Below, one piece after another: positions 1 to 6,423 of a DNA stretch of 7,596 nucleotides. The DNA lies in NCBI GenBank assembly GCA_964640995.1, contig CAZXJJ010000010.1:1-7596 (forward strand), given 5' to 3'. This stretch comes from JAAYUH01 sp964640995. GTDB taxonomy: Bacteria > Caldisericota > Caldisericia > B22-G15. Position numbers and translations under genes: made by a program. Under the pieces are notes generated by a model. The model had not been told where the DNA came from and made no database searches. It saw only the letters and a list, made by a program, of their open reading frames with translations. Each line of letters begins with the position of its first letter. The stretch's first letter is position 1.

Positions 1-46
1 CTACATTCACATGAGGTTTAGTTCTTTCAAATTTCTCTTTTGCCAT
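1..46 (-). CDS. tuf: Translation elongation factor Tu, N-terminal fragment (cut by window edge)
   Basis: EF-Tu is the GTPase that carries aminoacyl-tRNA to the ribosome. Only the first 15 codons are inside the window; they read MAKEKFERTKPHVNV, the standard EF-Tu N-terminus that comes just before the P-loop region GTIGHVDHGKT, which lies outside. The ATG at 46-44 is preceded by a good Shine-Dalgarno, AGGAGA, at 53-58. The gene follows five co-directional tRNA genes, the last one 68 bp upstream, which matches the E. coli thrU-tyrU-glyT-thrT-tufB operon and supports the call. It is probably transcribed from the tandem promoters at 537-605; I see no convincing separate promoter in the AT-rich 68-bp spacer. 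A second tuf copy elsewhere cannot be judged from here. Confidence 0.95.
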   Translation of the reverse strand, partial: MAKEKFERTKPHVNV

Positions 47-114
47 ATTCGTTCTCCTAATATAAAAAAATTAAAAACTATATATAAATCTTATATTCTA
101 TAACTTTTATCACC

Positions 115-190
115 TGGAGCCCATGAGCGGATTCGAACCGCTGACCTTGTCCTTACCAAGGACACGCTCTTCCTCCTGAGCTACATGGGC
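115..190 (-). tRNA. tRNA-Thr (anticodon GGT)
   Basis: A complete 76-nt cloverleaf on the minus strand. The acceptor stem GCCCATG/CATGGGC is fully paired, the D stem is GCTC/GAGC, the anticodon stem TGTCC/GGACA encloses loop TTGGTAA with anticodon GGT (155-157), and the T stem AGCGG/CCGCT carries loop TTCGAAT. The discriminator is U and CCA is encoded. It reads ACC/ACU threonine codons. It is the last tRNA before tuf, in the position of E. coli thrT. Confidence 0.97.
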
Positions 191-191
191 A

Positions 192-266
<75 letters not shown>

Positions 267-274
267 AACCATTT

Positions 275-350
275 TGGAGCGGGAGACGGGACTCGAACCC
301 GCGACACTCAGCTTGGAAGGCTGATGCTCTACCAACTGAGCTACTCCCGC
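275..350 (-). tRNA. tRNA-Gly (anticodon TCC)
   Basis: A 76-nt cloverleaf: acceptor GCGGGAG/CTCCCGC, D stem GCTC/GAGC, anticodon stem TCAGC/GCTGA with loop CTTCCAA and anticodon TCC (315-317), T stem GCGGG/CCCGT with one G:U, discriminator U, encoded CCA. It corresponds in place to E. coli glyT and lies 1 nt from tRNA-Tyr, so it must be released by processing of a multi-tRNA transcript. Confidence 0.97.
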
Positions 351-351
351 A

Positions 352-437
352 TGGTGGAGAGGGTAGGATTCGAACCTACGAAGGCATGAGCCAACAGATT
401 TACAGTCTGCCGCGTTTGACCGCTTCGCTACCTCTCC
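352..437 (-). tRNA. tRNA-Tyr (anticodon GTA)
   Basis: An 86-nt class II tRNA with a long variable arm. The acceptor stem is GGAGAGG/CCTCTCC, the anticodon loop CTGTAAA has anticodon GTA (401-403), the variable arm of 14 nt folds as GGC-TCAT-GCC, and the T stem is GTAGG/CCTAC. Discriminator A and CCA are encoded. The long variable arm is the bacterial tRNA-Tyr hallmark. Its place in the cluster equals E. coli tyrU. Confidence 0.97.
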
Positions 438-444
438 ACAATTA

Positions 445-519
445 TGGAGCCGGCGGAGGGATTCGAACCCACGACCCGCTGATTACAAATCAGCTGCTCT
501 GCCACTGAGCTACACCGGC
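445..519 (-). tRNA. tRNA-Thr (anticodon TGT)
   Basis: A 75-nt cloverleaf: acceptor GCCGGTG/CGCCGGC with one U:G, D stem GCTC/GAGC, anticodon stem GCTGA/TCAGC with loop TTTGTAA and anticodon TGT (485-487), T stem GTGGG/CCCTC, discriminator U, encoded CCA. The T stem has a U50xU64 mismatch, which is unusual but does not break the fold. It is the first gene of the tRNA-tuf operon; its 5' end lies about 17 nt downstream of the proximal -10 box, so the transcript leader is only about 10 nt. It corresponds to E. coli thrU. Confidence 0.96.
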
Positions 520-536
520 AAATTCCTATCTTTTAA

Positions 537-564
537 ATTATATTAAAGAATATCTTTTTGTCAA
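537..564 (-). promoter_or_regulatory. Proximal sigma70-type promoter (P2) of the tRNA-tuf operon
   Basis: On the minus strand a perfect -35 TTGACA (559-564) and a perfect -10 TATAAT (537-542) are separated by 16 bp. The predicted start near 530 leaves about 10 nt before tRNA-Thr(TGT). Both boxes match consensus, as expected for a stable-RNA and EF-Tu operon. Not experimentally shown. Confidence 0.85.
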
Positions 565-576
565 GGAGCATTTAAT

Positions 577-605
577 ATGATAAACAAATTTCTAAACTTT
601 GTCAA
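577..605 (-). promoter_or_regulatory. Distal sigma70-type promoter (P1) of the tRNA-tuf operon
   Basis: A perfect -35 TTGACA (600-605) and -10 TATCAT (577-582) with an ideal 17-bp spacer lie about 40 bp upstream of the proximal promoter, in the same orientation. The -35 box sits only 4 bp beyond the DUF2007 stop codon. It forms a tandem pair with the promoter at 537-564; two stacked promoters are typical of highly expressed stable-RNA operons. Confidence 0.8.
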
Positions 606-609
606 GTAT

Positions 610-831
610 TTAAAAATCTAAATCAAAATTACTTTCTTTAAGTAAATCTTTTGCTAAATCTAGATCTTTTTCTTCAACATAAAGATCTCTTGGCCCTGTA
701 CTACCAAGATATGGATTATCAAACCATTTAGTTCTTTTGATAACAACAGGAATACCTTCTTTTTCTAAAAATTCTTTTATAATTTCTGCTGAAAAAAGAT
801 CATTAACTGTAATTAATTTAACTAAATTCAT
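610..831 (-). CDS. DUF2007-family small protein
   Basis: A 73-residue protein of the DUF2007 type, small single-domain proteins often labelled 'putative signal transducing protein' with no proven role. The family pattern is clear: a start like xLVKLITVNDLFSAEIIKEFLE (an element 'moves' helix, about 3-24), the segment KEGIPVVIKR (24-33), a central GSTGPRDLYVEEKDL stretch (43-57) and a C-terminal helix with AKDLLKE (60-66). There is no signal peptide or membrane segment, so it is probably cytoplasmic. The ATG overlaps the trpS stop as ATGA, and no strong Shine-Dalgarno is seen, suggesting translation by coupling to trpS. It is the last gene of the operon; no terminator hairpin follows. The family assignment is from pattern memory; function remains unknown. 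Confidence 0.8.
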   Translation of the reverse strand: MNLVKLITVNDLFSAEIIKEFLEKEGIPVVIKRTKWFDNPYLGSTGPRDLYVEEKDLDLAKDLLKESNFDLDF

Positions 832-1811
832 AGATAATCAAGCCCCATTAATTTCTTAACACCATTTAATGTATCTTCTGTAATTTTTTTAACTTTCTTT
901 CCACCTTCTTTTAAAATATCCCAAATTGTATCTCTATCTTTTTCAAGTTCACTCTTTTTTTCTCTATATGGTTCTAAACTCTCATAAATCTTTTTCGCTA
1001 TTTCTTTCTTACATTCAACACATCCTCTTTTACCTTTTTCACACTCATCTCTTACAATTTCTAATTTTTCTTTATAGAAATTTCCATAATATGAAAAAAC
1101 AGAGCAAATATCAGGATGCCCTGGATCACTTTTTCTTATTTTATGTGGGTCTGTTATCATTTGCATAACTTTTTCAATCATTTCATTTTCACTATCAGAT
1201 AAATTTATTTGATTATTGAGTGATTTACTCATCTTTTTTCCATCAATACCCAAAATTAAAGGAGTTTCTGTTAAAAGCGCCTGTGGTTCTGGAAAATATT
1301 CACCGTATAAATAATTAAATCTTCTTGCAAGTTCTCTACTGAATTCAAGGTGGGGTAATTGATCCTTTCCCACAGGAACAAATTCACCTTTTACAATCAG
1401 AATATCTGCTGCTTGCAATACTGGATAACCTAGAAGTCCATATCCCACATTTTCTTTTAGATCAAGATCTCTTACCATCTCCTTTACTGTTGGATTTCTT
1501 TCAAGCCATGGCATTGGAACTATCATTGAAAAAATAAGATGTAAAATTGGTATTTCTATTACTGAGGATTGAATATAAATTGTTGCTTTGTTTGGATCAA
1601 GACCCATAGCAAACCAATCTAAAGCCATTTCATAAATATTTTCCATAATCTCTTTTGATTTTTCATATACAGTTGTTAAAGCGTGATAATCAACTATAAA
1701 ATAGTAACATTCATATTTATCTTGTAGATCTATCCAATTTTTAAGTGCTCCAAAAAAATTTCCAAGATGAAGTTTTCCAGTTGGTCTCATTCCAGATGCT
1801 ACTCTTTTCAT
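828..1811 (-). CDS. trpS: Tryptophan-tRNA ligase with probable [4Fe-4S] cluster motif
   Basis: A class I aminoacyl-tRNA synthetase (327 aa, the normal TrpRS size) that charges tRNA-Trp in the cytoplasm. The HIGH-type signature TGKLHLGN is at 11-18 and KMSKS is at 193-197 in GIDGKKMSKS; the TrpRS segments SGMRPTGKLHLGN, GYPVLQAADILIV (128-140) and VPVGKDQ (145-151) are intact. Four cysteines near the anticodon-binding region, C236, C257, C264 and C267, are spaced C-x20-C-x6-C-x2-C. This is nearly the C-x22-C-x6-C-x2-C ligand set of the [4Fe-4S] cluster in T. maritima TrpRS. The ATG at 1811 overlaps the lysS stop (ATGA) and has a strong Shine-Dalgarno, AAAGGAGG, at 1819-1826 inside the lysS coding end, so it can initiate independently as well as by coupling. 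Confidence 0.97.
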   Translation of the reverse strand: MKRVASGMRPTGKLHLGNFFGALKNWIDLQDKYECYYFIVDYHALTTVYEKSKEIMENIYEMALDWFAMGLDPNKATIYIQSSVIEIPILHLIFSMIVPMPWLERNPTVKEMVRDLDLKENVGYGLLGYPVLQAADILIVKGEFVPVGKDQLPHLEFSRELARRFNYLYGEYFPEPQALLTETPLILGIDGKKMSKSLNNQINLSDSENEMIEKVMQMITDPHKIRKSDPGHPDICSVFSYYGNFYKEKLEIVRDECEKGKRGCVECKKEIAKKIYESLEPYREKKSELEKDRDTIWDILKEGGKKVKKITEDTLNGVKKLMGLDYL

Positions 1812-3268
1812 TCGTTTTCCTCCTTTAGTTTCAGTTGAGGAAATAAAATAACTTCTCTTATCGAATCTTTGTTGGTTATAATCATTGTTAATCTATCAAT
1901 TCCAATTCCTAAACCACCAGTTGGTGGCATACCATATTCAAGTGCTTCAATATAATCTGAATCAAAATAATGGGATTCTTCATCACCTTTCTCTTTCTCT
2001 TTTATCTCTTCTAAAAATCTCTCTTTTTGATCAATAGGATCATTTAATTCAGAGAATGCATTTGCAATTTCCATACCTCTTACAAAAACTTCAAATCTTT
2101 CTACCCATCCGTTATCATCTCTTTTCTTTTTTGCAAGTGGAGACATTTCAATCGGAAAATCATAAATAATTGTCGGATTTACTAAATCTTTTTCAACTTT
2201 CTCTTTGAAAATTTCATCAACAATGTTTTTAAAGTTTGGTTTTTTTGTTAATTCAATATTTTCTTTTTTAAGATATTCTAATCCAAAATTAATATCCTTA
2301 AATTTCTCTATTGGTTGTTTTGTTTTTTCTTCAAATATTTCCTTATATGAAAATCTTTTCCATGGAGGTTCAAAATTAATTTCAACTCCGTTATAGTCTA
2401 TAATATAACTTCCATTGACTTTTAATACAACATTGCTTATTAAATTTTCTGTTAAAATCATAATATCTTTATAATCAGAATATGCTTCGTAAAGTTCAAG
2501 CATTGTAAATTCAGGATTATGTATTGTTGAAATTCCTTCATTTCTAAAGTTTCTGTTGATTTCATAAACTTTTTCAAATCCACCAACAATCAATCTTTTT
2601 AAATAAAGTTCAGGTGCTATTCTTAAATAGAAATTTTGGCCAAGTGTATTATGATAAGTAACAAAGGGTTTAGCAGTTGCTCCACCTGGAATAGGTTGAA
2701 GCATCGGTGTTTCAACCTCAATATATCCAAGGTTATTTAAGTAATCTCTTATATTTTTAATTATTTCACTTCTTTTTACAAAAACATCAATATTTTGAGG
2801 GTTAGCGATTAAATCAAGATACCTTTTTCTATATCTAACCTCTATATCTTTTATTCCATGATATTTTTCTGGTAAAGGAAGCAAAGATTTTGTTAGAAGA
2901 GTTAAATTATTAGCATTTATTGTTATCTCTCCAGTATGAGTTTTAAATACTGAGCCACCAACTCCTATAAAATCTCCAGGATCGATATATTTTTTGAAAA
3001 AATTATAAAGATCTTCACCTAAATTATTTATGTTAAGATAAATTTGAATAGTTCCACTAAAATCTCTTATTGTTATAAAACTTGCCTTTCCATGTAATCT
3101 TTCAGAAATAACTCTACCTGAAACTAAAAGATTTTTATTCTGTAGTTCCTCAAATCTTTTCTTAACTTCATCTGCAGTATGTGTTCTTTCATATTTATAT
3201 TCAAATGGATTTATCCCTTTTTCTCTTAACTCTTTTAATTTTTGAAGCCTTATTTCTCTTTCTTCCAT
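1808..3268 (-). CDS. lysS: Lysine-tRNA ligase, class II
   Basis: A class IIb synthetase (486 aa, close to the usual 490-505) that attaches lysine to tRNA-Lys. An N-terminal helix-rich segment (1-45) leads to an OB-fold anticodon-binding domain (about 47-125, with VSGRVISERLHGKASFITIRD), then the linker YHGIKDIEVRYRKRYLDLI (136-154). The class II catalytic motifs follow: motif 1 around 183-202 (IEVETPMLQPIPGGATAKPF), motif 2 FRNEGISTIHNPEFTMLE (241-258) and motif 3 GLGIGIDRL (452-460). All key elements are present, so the enzyme should be active. The start lies 2 nt from the greA stop (1-nt gap) without a clear Shine-Dalgarno, which suggests coupling to greA translation. greA-lysS adjacency is common in Firmicutes and related groups. 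Class I LysRS, found in many archaea, is excluded by the motifs. Confidence 0.98.
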   Translation of the reverse strand: MEEREIRLQKLKELREKGINPFEYKYERTHTADEVKKRFEELQNKNLLVSGRVISERLHGKASFITIRDFSGTIQIYLNINNLGEDLYNFFKKYIDPGDFIGVGGSVFKTHTGEITINANNLTLLTKSLLPLPEKYHGIKDIEVRYRKRYLDLIANPQNIDVFVKRSEIIKNIRDYLNNLGYIEVETPMLQPIPGGATAKPFVTYHNTLGQNFYLRIAPELYLKRLIVGGFEKVYEINRNFRNEGISTIHNPEFTMLELYEAYSDYKDIMILTENLISNVVLKVNGSYIIDYNGVEINFEPPWKRFSYKEIFEEKTKQPIEKFKDINFGLEYLKKENIELTKKPNFKNIVDEIFKEKVEKDLVNPTIIYDFPIEMSPLAKKKRDDNGWVERFEVFVRGMEIANAFSELNDPIDQKERFLEEIKEKEKGDEESHYFDSDYIEALEYGMPPTGGLGIGIDRLTMIITNKDSIREVILFPQLKLKEENE

Positions 3269-3269
3269 T

Positions 3270-3797
3270 TTACTTTTCTATCGATATAATTTTAATTAAA
3301 ACTTCTCCTTTTGGAATCTTAACCTTAACAACATCTCCCTTTCTTTTACCAAGTATTGCTTCTCCTATTGGTGAATCTATTGAGATTTTATTTTCATCTG
3401 GTTCTCCTTCAACTGAACTCACAAGCATAAATTCCATTGTTTCTTCACTTTTATCTTTTAGATTTTTTACAAGTATTTTTACTTTACTTCCAATACCAAC
3501 AGCAACTTTTGAAATTTTTTCAGTGTCTATTATTATTGCTTTAGATAAAAGTTCTTCTAATTCTGAAATTCTTCCTTCTATTAATGCTTGCTCTCTCTTT
3601 GTCTCTTCATATTCTGCATTTTCAGTTAGTTCTCCAAATGCTTGAACTGCATTTTCAAGTTTTTCAGCAATTTGAGGTCTCTTAACATTTCTTAAATATT
3701 CAAGTTCATCTTCTAGTCTTTTTAGACCTTCTTTTGTAACATATACTTTATCTCCTTTTGGAGTAATAATTTCCTCTTTTTTCTCTTTTGAAGTCAT
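3270..3797 (-). CDS. greA: Transcription elongation factor GreA
   Basis: GreA enters the RNA polymerase secondary channel and stimulates cleavage of backtracked RNA. The protein has 175 residues, about 15 more than usual: an N-terminal charged extension (1-16, MTSKEKKEEIITPKGD) precedes the normal start KVYVTKEGLKRLEDELEYL. The coiled coil spans about 22-90, and its tip carries FGELTENAEY (54-63); the C-terminal FKBP-like domain (about 98-175) includes SIDSPIGEAILGKRKGD (139-154). In E. coli GreA the tip acids are Asp41 and Glu44; here the first is Glu56 and the second Glu59, so an acid is kept but longer. The ATG at 3797 is fixed by an excellent Shine-Dalgarno, AAGGAGGA, at 3802-3809, which supports the longer N-terminus. 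lysS follows after 1 nt. Confidence 0.96.
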   Translation of the reverse strand: MTSKEKKEEIITPKGDKVYVTKEGLKRLEDELEYLRNVKRPQIAEKLENAVQAFGELTENAEYEETKREQALIEGRISELEELLSKAIIIDTEKISKVAVGIGSKVKILVKNLKDKSEETMEFMLVSSVEGEPDENKISIDSPIGEAILGKRKGDVVKVKIPKGEVLIKIISIEK

Positions 3798-3801
3798 AAT
3801 A

Positions 3802-3809
3802 TCCTCCTT
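3802..3809 (-). promoter_or_regulatory. Strong ribosome binding site of greA
   Basis: AAGGAGGA ends 4 nt before the ATG at 3797, inside the 15-bp gap after the preceding gene. It is one of the strongest Shine-Dalgarno sequences in the operon and decides the start that gives GreA its extra N-terminal residues. Confidence 0.85.
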
Positions 3810-3812
3810 AAA

Positions 3813-4709
3813 TTATAATTCTATTATATTAGGTTTTATATTTAATTTATCAAATAGTTCATAATACTCTGATTCACTTATATCTTCTGGTTTTTTACCA
3901 GTATAAGCACTAATTAGTGCTTCCATAACATTTGTTCCAAATGTTCTTCCATCGAATTCAGGTGTAGTTGTAACTAAATATTTAACACCCCTTTTCTTTA
4001 AAAGTTCTCTATCCTCTGGAGTGGTTGTATTAGTAAAAATTATTTTATCTTTGAGATTTTCAGGAATATGTTTCTTTATATAAAGAAAATCACCTGCAAT
4101 TAAATCTGCCCATTGATAATAACTCTCATATTTTGGAACAATATCCTCTTGAGATTTCCCAGTTGGATACAACCATTCATATGGCAAATTTCTTGCAATA
4201 GGCACAAGAATGCTTGCTAGAAAAATGAATGTTCTATGATTATAAATTGGGAATGGAAGATTTAAAGAAAACATTAAATCACCATATAAAATTTTACAAC
4301 CAACTTCAAGAAAACCCTCAACCTGTCCATATCTACTAACTCCTGATATAACCATAACTTTGGTATTTTTATTTATTAAACCCTGATCCCTCATAAACAA
4401 AACCGCTTTCTTCTCAAGAGTATCCTTTAAAAATTGTCCATCACAAACAGGAGTTATTTTAACCTCTTTAATTAATCTTTCAATTGATTTTAAAGTTGTT
4501 CTTCTTTTTCCAACACTGATGTATAAATCAGCACCTCCTAAACCAAATGCATCTACTTTACCATCTAATTCTTTAAATAAATTAATCATCTTTTCTTTAT
4601 TTCCATCAGTTCCAATTCTTTCTAAAACAAATTTTTCTCCCAATATCTCAACCTCTACTTTTTTATCTCTTTTTGAAGAACCTAAACTAATACTCACAAC
4701 TCTTTTCAC
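3813..4709 (-). CDS. Conserved protein of unproven function, 'quinate 5-dehydrogenase'-type annotation
   Basis: A 298-residue protein. From memory, close relatives in low-GC anaerobes carry the label 'quinate 5-dehydrogenase', but I find no experimental basis for it. Visible features: a start KRVVSISLGSSKRDKKVEVE (2-21), a glycine-rich VDAFGLGGADLYISVGKRR (52-70) that could be part of a nucleotide-binding fold, TPVCDGQFLKDTLE (86-99), a second beta-loop VMVISGVSRYGQVEGFLE (118-135), and a C-terminal alpha/beta part with GDFLYIKKHIPENLKDKII (206-224), FTNTTTPED (225-233) and VTTTPEFDGRTFGTNVMEA (246-264). The signature motifs of shikimate/quinate dehydrogenases are not seen. There is no signal peptide, and the hydrophobic FIFLASILVPIA (161-172) is short. 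It starts with GTG at 4709, supported by GAGGTGA at 4713-4719, 11 bp after dus and 15 bp before greA, so it is co-transcribed with translation genes. Function is unknown. Confidence 0.75.
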   Translation of the reverse strand: MKRVVSISLGSSKRDKKVEVEILGEKFVLERIGTDGNKEKMINLFKELDGKVDAFGLGGADLYISVGKRRTTLKSIERLIKEVKITPVCDGQFLKDTLEKKAVLFMRDQGLINKNTKVMVISGVSRYGQVEGFLEVGCKILYGDLMFSLNLPFPIYNHRTFIFLASILVPIARNLPYEWLYPTGKSQEDIVPKYESYYQWADLIAGDFLYIKKHIPENLKDKIIFTNTTTPEDRELLKKRGVKYLVTTTPEFDGRTFGTNVMEALISAYTGKKPEDISESEYYELFDKLNIKPNIIEL

Positions 4710-4712
4710 GAA

Positions 4713-4719
4713 TCACCTC
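4713..4719 (-). promoter_or_regulatory. Ribosome binding site that fixes a GTG start
   Basis: GAGGTGA lies 3-4 nt before the GTG codon at 4709-4707, just after the dus stop codon. No in-frame ATG lies nearby with a comparable site, and the residues from Val/Met1 onward (KRVVSISLGSS) fit the family start, so GTG is the chosen initiation codon. Confidence 0.7.
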
Positions 4720-4720
4720 T

Positions 4721-5662
4721 TTATAATTTTCTAAAATTAAAAAGCAGGTTTTTTAACTCATTTATTGATTTTACTCCATTTAATAATTTATTCAATCTTG
4801 AAATGCCTGGATACCCCTTTAAATATTTTGGAATATGTATTTTCATTTGCTTTATTGTATAATTCTCTGTATAATGCTCCAATAAAATTTCCATATGTTC
4901 TATTATTATTTCAATTTTTTTTTCTAAAGATTTTTTTTGAGGAATTTTTCCTTCAAATAAATAATTTTTAAAATCTAAAAAAATCCATGGATTTCCTATA
5001 GCACCTCTTCCTATCATAACTCCATCACAATTTGTCTCATTTAAAACTTTTTCTAAATCAACTATATTAAAGATATCTCCACTATGTACAATAGGTATTT
5101 TTAAATTTCTATTTAATTCTTTTGTTATATTTAAATCTACCTTACCAGAATATTTCATTTCAACAGTTCTAGGATGTATTGTCAAAAAGAAAACTCCTTC
5201 TTCTTCACAAATTTTTCCTATTTCTAAATAATTTAAATTATGTTTATTATAACCACTTCTTATCTTTACTGAAACATGGACTTTTGAATTATACACAGCG
5301 CTTTTAATTAAATCTTTTATTTTTTTTAAGTCGAGTAGAAGAAAACCGCCGTTTCCACTTTCTAAGATAGATTTAGAGGGACAACCAAAATTTAAATCAA
5401 TAATATCTGGTATTGTACCTAAAATTTTTACTGTCTTTTCTATTATATGTGGCTCATTTCCAAAAATTTGAATTGCAATTGGCCTTTCTTCATCTAAAAT
5501 TTCAAATGGAATTGAATTTTTATTCACAATTTCATATGAAGAGATCATTCCAGTATAAGTTAAATCTGCACCAAATCTTCTTGAAAGAATTCTAAAACCA
5601 GTGTCAGAAAAATTTGACAAAGGAGCAAGAAATAAAAGTTTTTTATTGAACTCTATTCTCAT
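4721..5662 (-). CDS. dus: tRNA-dihydrouridine synthase (DusB-like)
   Basis: An FMN enzyme that reduces specific uridines in tRNA to dihydrouridine, mostly in the D loop, using NADPH. The 313 residues match the family size. Motifs in order: FMN-barrel start LAPLSNFSDTGFRILSRRFGA (12-32), YTGMISSYE (36-44), IAIQIFGNEP (62-71), the catalytic region IDLNFGCPSKSI (88-99) with the proton-donating Cys94, VKIRSGY (132-138), IHPRT (162-166), VHSGDIF (192-198), phosphate-binding GVMIGRGAIGNPWIF (214-228), and a C-terminal helical RNA-binding part with MKIHIPKYLKGYPG (273-286). HSGDI replaces the more common NGDI, resembling the SGDIF I recall from T. maritima Dus. The ATG overlaps the coaX stop (ATGA) with no clear Shine-Dalgarno, so translation is probably coupled. 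Which uridines it modifies cannot be read from the sequence. Confidence 0.95.
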   Translation of the reverse strand: MRIEFNKKLLFLAPLSNFSDTGFRILSRRFGADLTYTGMISSYEIVNKNSIPFEILDEERPIAIQIFGNEPHIIEKTVKILGTIPDIIDLNFGCPSKSILESGNGGFLLLDLKKIKDLIKSAVYNSKVHVSVKIRSGYNKHNLNYLEIGKICEEEGVFFLTIHPRTVEMKYSGKVDLNITKELNRNLKIPIVHSGDIFNIVDLEKVLNETNCDGVMIGRGAIGNPWIFLDFKNYLFEGKIPQKKSLEKKIEIIIEHMEILLEHYTENYTIKQMKIHIPKYLKGYPGISRLNKLLNGVKSINELKNLLFNFRKL

Positions 5663-6423
5663 CTATTTAAATCATAAATTAGTTTTAATCCCTTTAAAAT
5701 TAAATCTCTTTCATATAAATATTCAATTTTTATTAATGGTAAAACAAAATGGGATGCTCCTCCAGTAATTATAAGTTTCATTTTTTCGTTTAAATATGAT
5801 TCAACTTCAGAAATTACTCTTTCAACCATTCCACTCCACCCATATAACATACCCGATTTAATTGCATTAACAGTATTTTTTCCTATAGGTGAGGGAGGAA
5901 TGCTTAATTCAACTTTGGGAAGTTTTGCTGTTCTTGATATTAAAGATTCAAGTGAAATAAAAATACCTGGCGCTATAGCACCACCAATAAAGGTTCCATC
6001 ATTTCTTACAATATCAAATGTTGTTGCAGTTCCAAAATCAACAACAATTGTTCCTTTTTTTGTTATAAAATAACCCATTGAACTACCAACTACCCTATCC
6101 ATACCTATTTCATTTAGATTTTCTATGTCAAATTTAATTGGAAATTTCATGGAAAGATTAACAAAAACTGGTTTTTTGTTGAATAATTTCTCACAAGTTT
6201 TTTCAATAATTGGATCAAGAGGTGGTACTACAGATGAAATTATTATATTTTCAATATCCTTGATGGATATTTTATCGATAAACAAAAGAGTTGCAAATTC
6301 TAAAGCATATTCATCAGAGGTTCTCAAAATTCTTGAAGAGAGTCTATATGTTTTAACTAAATTCTCTTCTTTAAATAACCCAAAAACAATGTTTGTGTTT
6401 CCAATATCAATTGTTAAAAGCAT
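5659..6423 (-). CDS. coaX: Type III pantothenate kinase
   Basis: CoaX phosphorylates pantothenate with ATP, the first and usually controlling step of coenzyme A synthesis; the type III enzyme is not feedback-inhibited by CoA in characterised members. The 254 residues match the family. Motifs: the ASKHA phosphate-1 loop LTIDIGNTNIVFGLF (3-17), EIGMDRVV (105-112) with the catalytic-type Asp109, VDFGTATTFDIV (128-139), GGAIAPGI (147-154), RTAKLPKVEL (164-173) and the adenosine-loop IITGGAS (218-224). All elements are intact. The ATG at 6423 lies inside the end of the SLH gene (17-bp overlap in another frame) and has AAGGTGG a few bases upstream. dus overlaps its stop by 4 bp. A coaX-dusB-greA-lysS order is known in Clostridia, supporting the assignment. 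Confidence 0.96.
   Translation of the reverse strand: MLLTIDIGNTNIVFGLFKEENLVKTYRLSSRILRTSDEYALEFATLLFIDKISIKDIENIIISSVVPPLDPIIEKTCEKLFNKKPVFVNLSMKFPIKFDIENLNEIGMDRVVGSSMGYFITKKGTIVVDFGTATTFDIVRNDGTFIGGAIAPGIFISLESLISRTAKLPKVELSIPPSPIGKNTVNAIKSGMLYGWSGMVERVISEVESYLNEKMKLIITGGASHFVLPLIKIEYLYERDLILKGLKLIYDLNR

Noticed and set aside
47..114. Separate tuf promoter in the tRNA-Thr/tuf spacer
   Set aside because: Several TATA-like strings exist in the A/T-rich spacer, but none has a -35 at a fitting distance.
583..605. Possible hairpin ACAAA...TTTGT as a terminator for the DUF2007 end
   Set aside because: Only 5 A/T pairs, no G/C core and no U run; the bases belong to the -35 and spacer of the distal promoter.
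926..1168. 80-codon plus-strand frame across trpS
   Set aside because: Antisense to an intact, motif-rich trpS; low-complexity F/L/Y-rich translation typical of a shadow frame.
3181..3645. 154-codon plus-strand frame spanning the lysS start and greA
   Set aside because: Antisense to two well-supported genes, crosses their boundary, has a serine/phenylalanine-rich composition without any motif, and no ribosome site.
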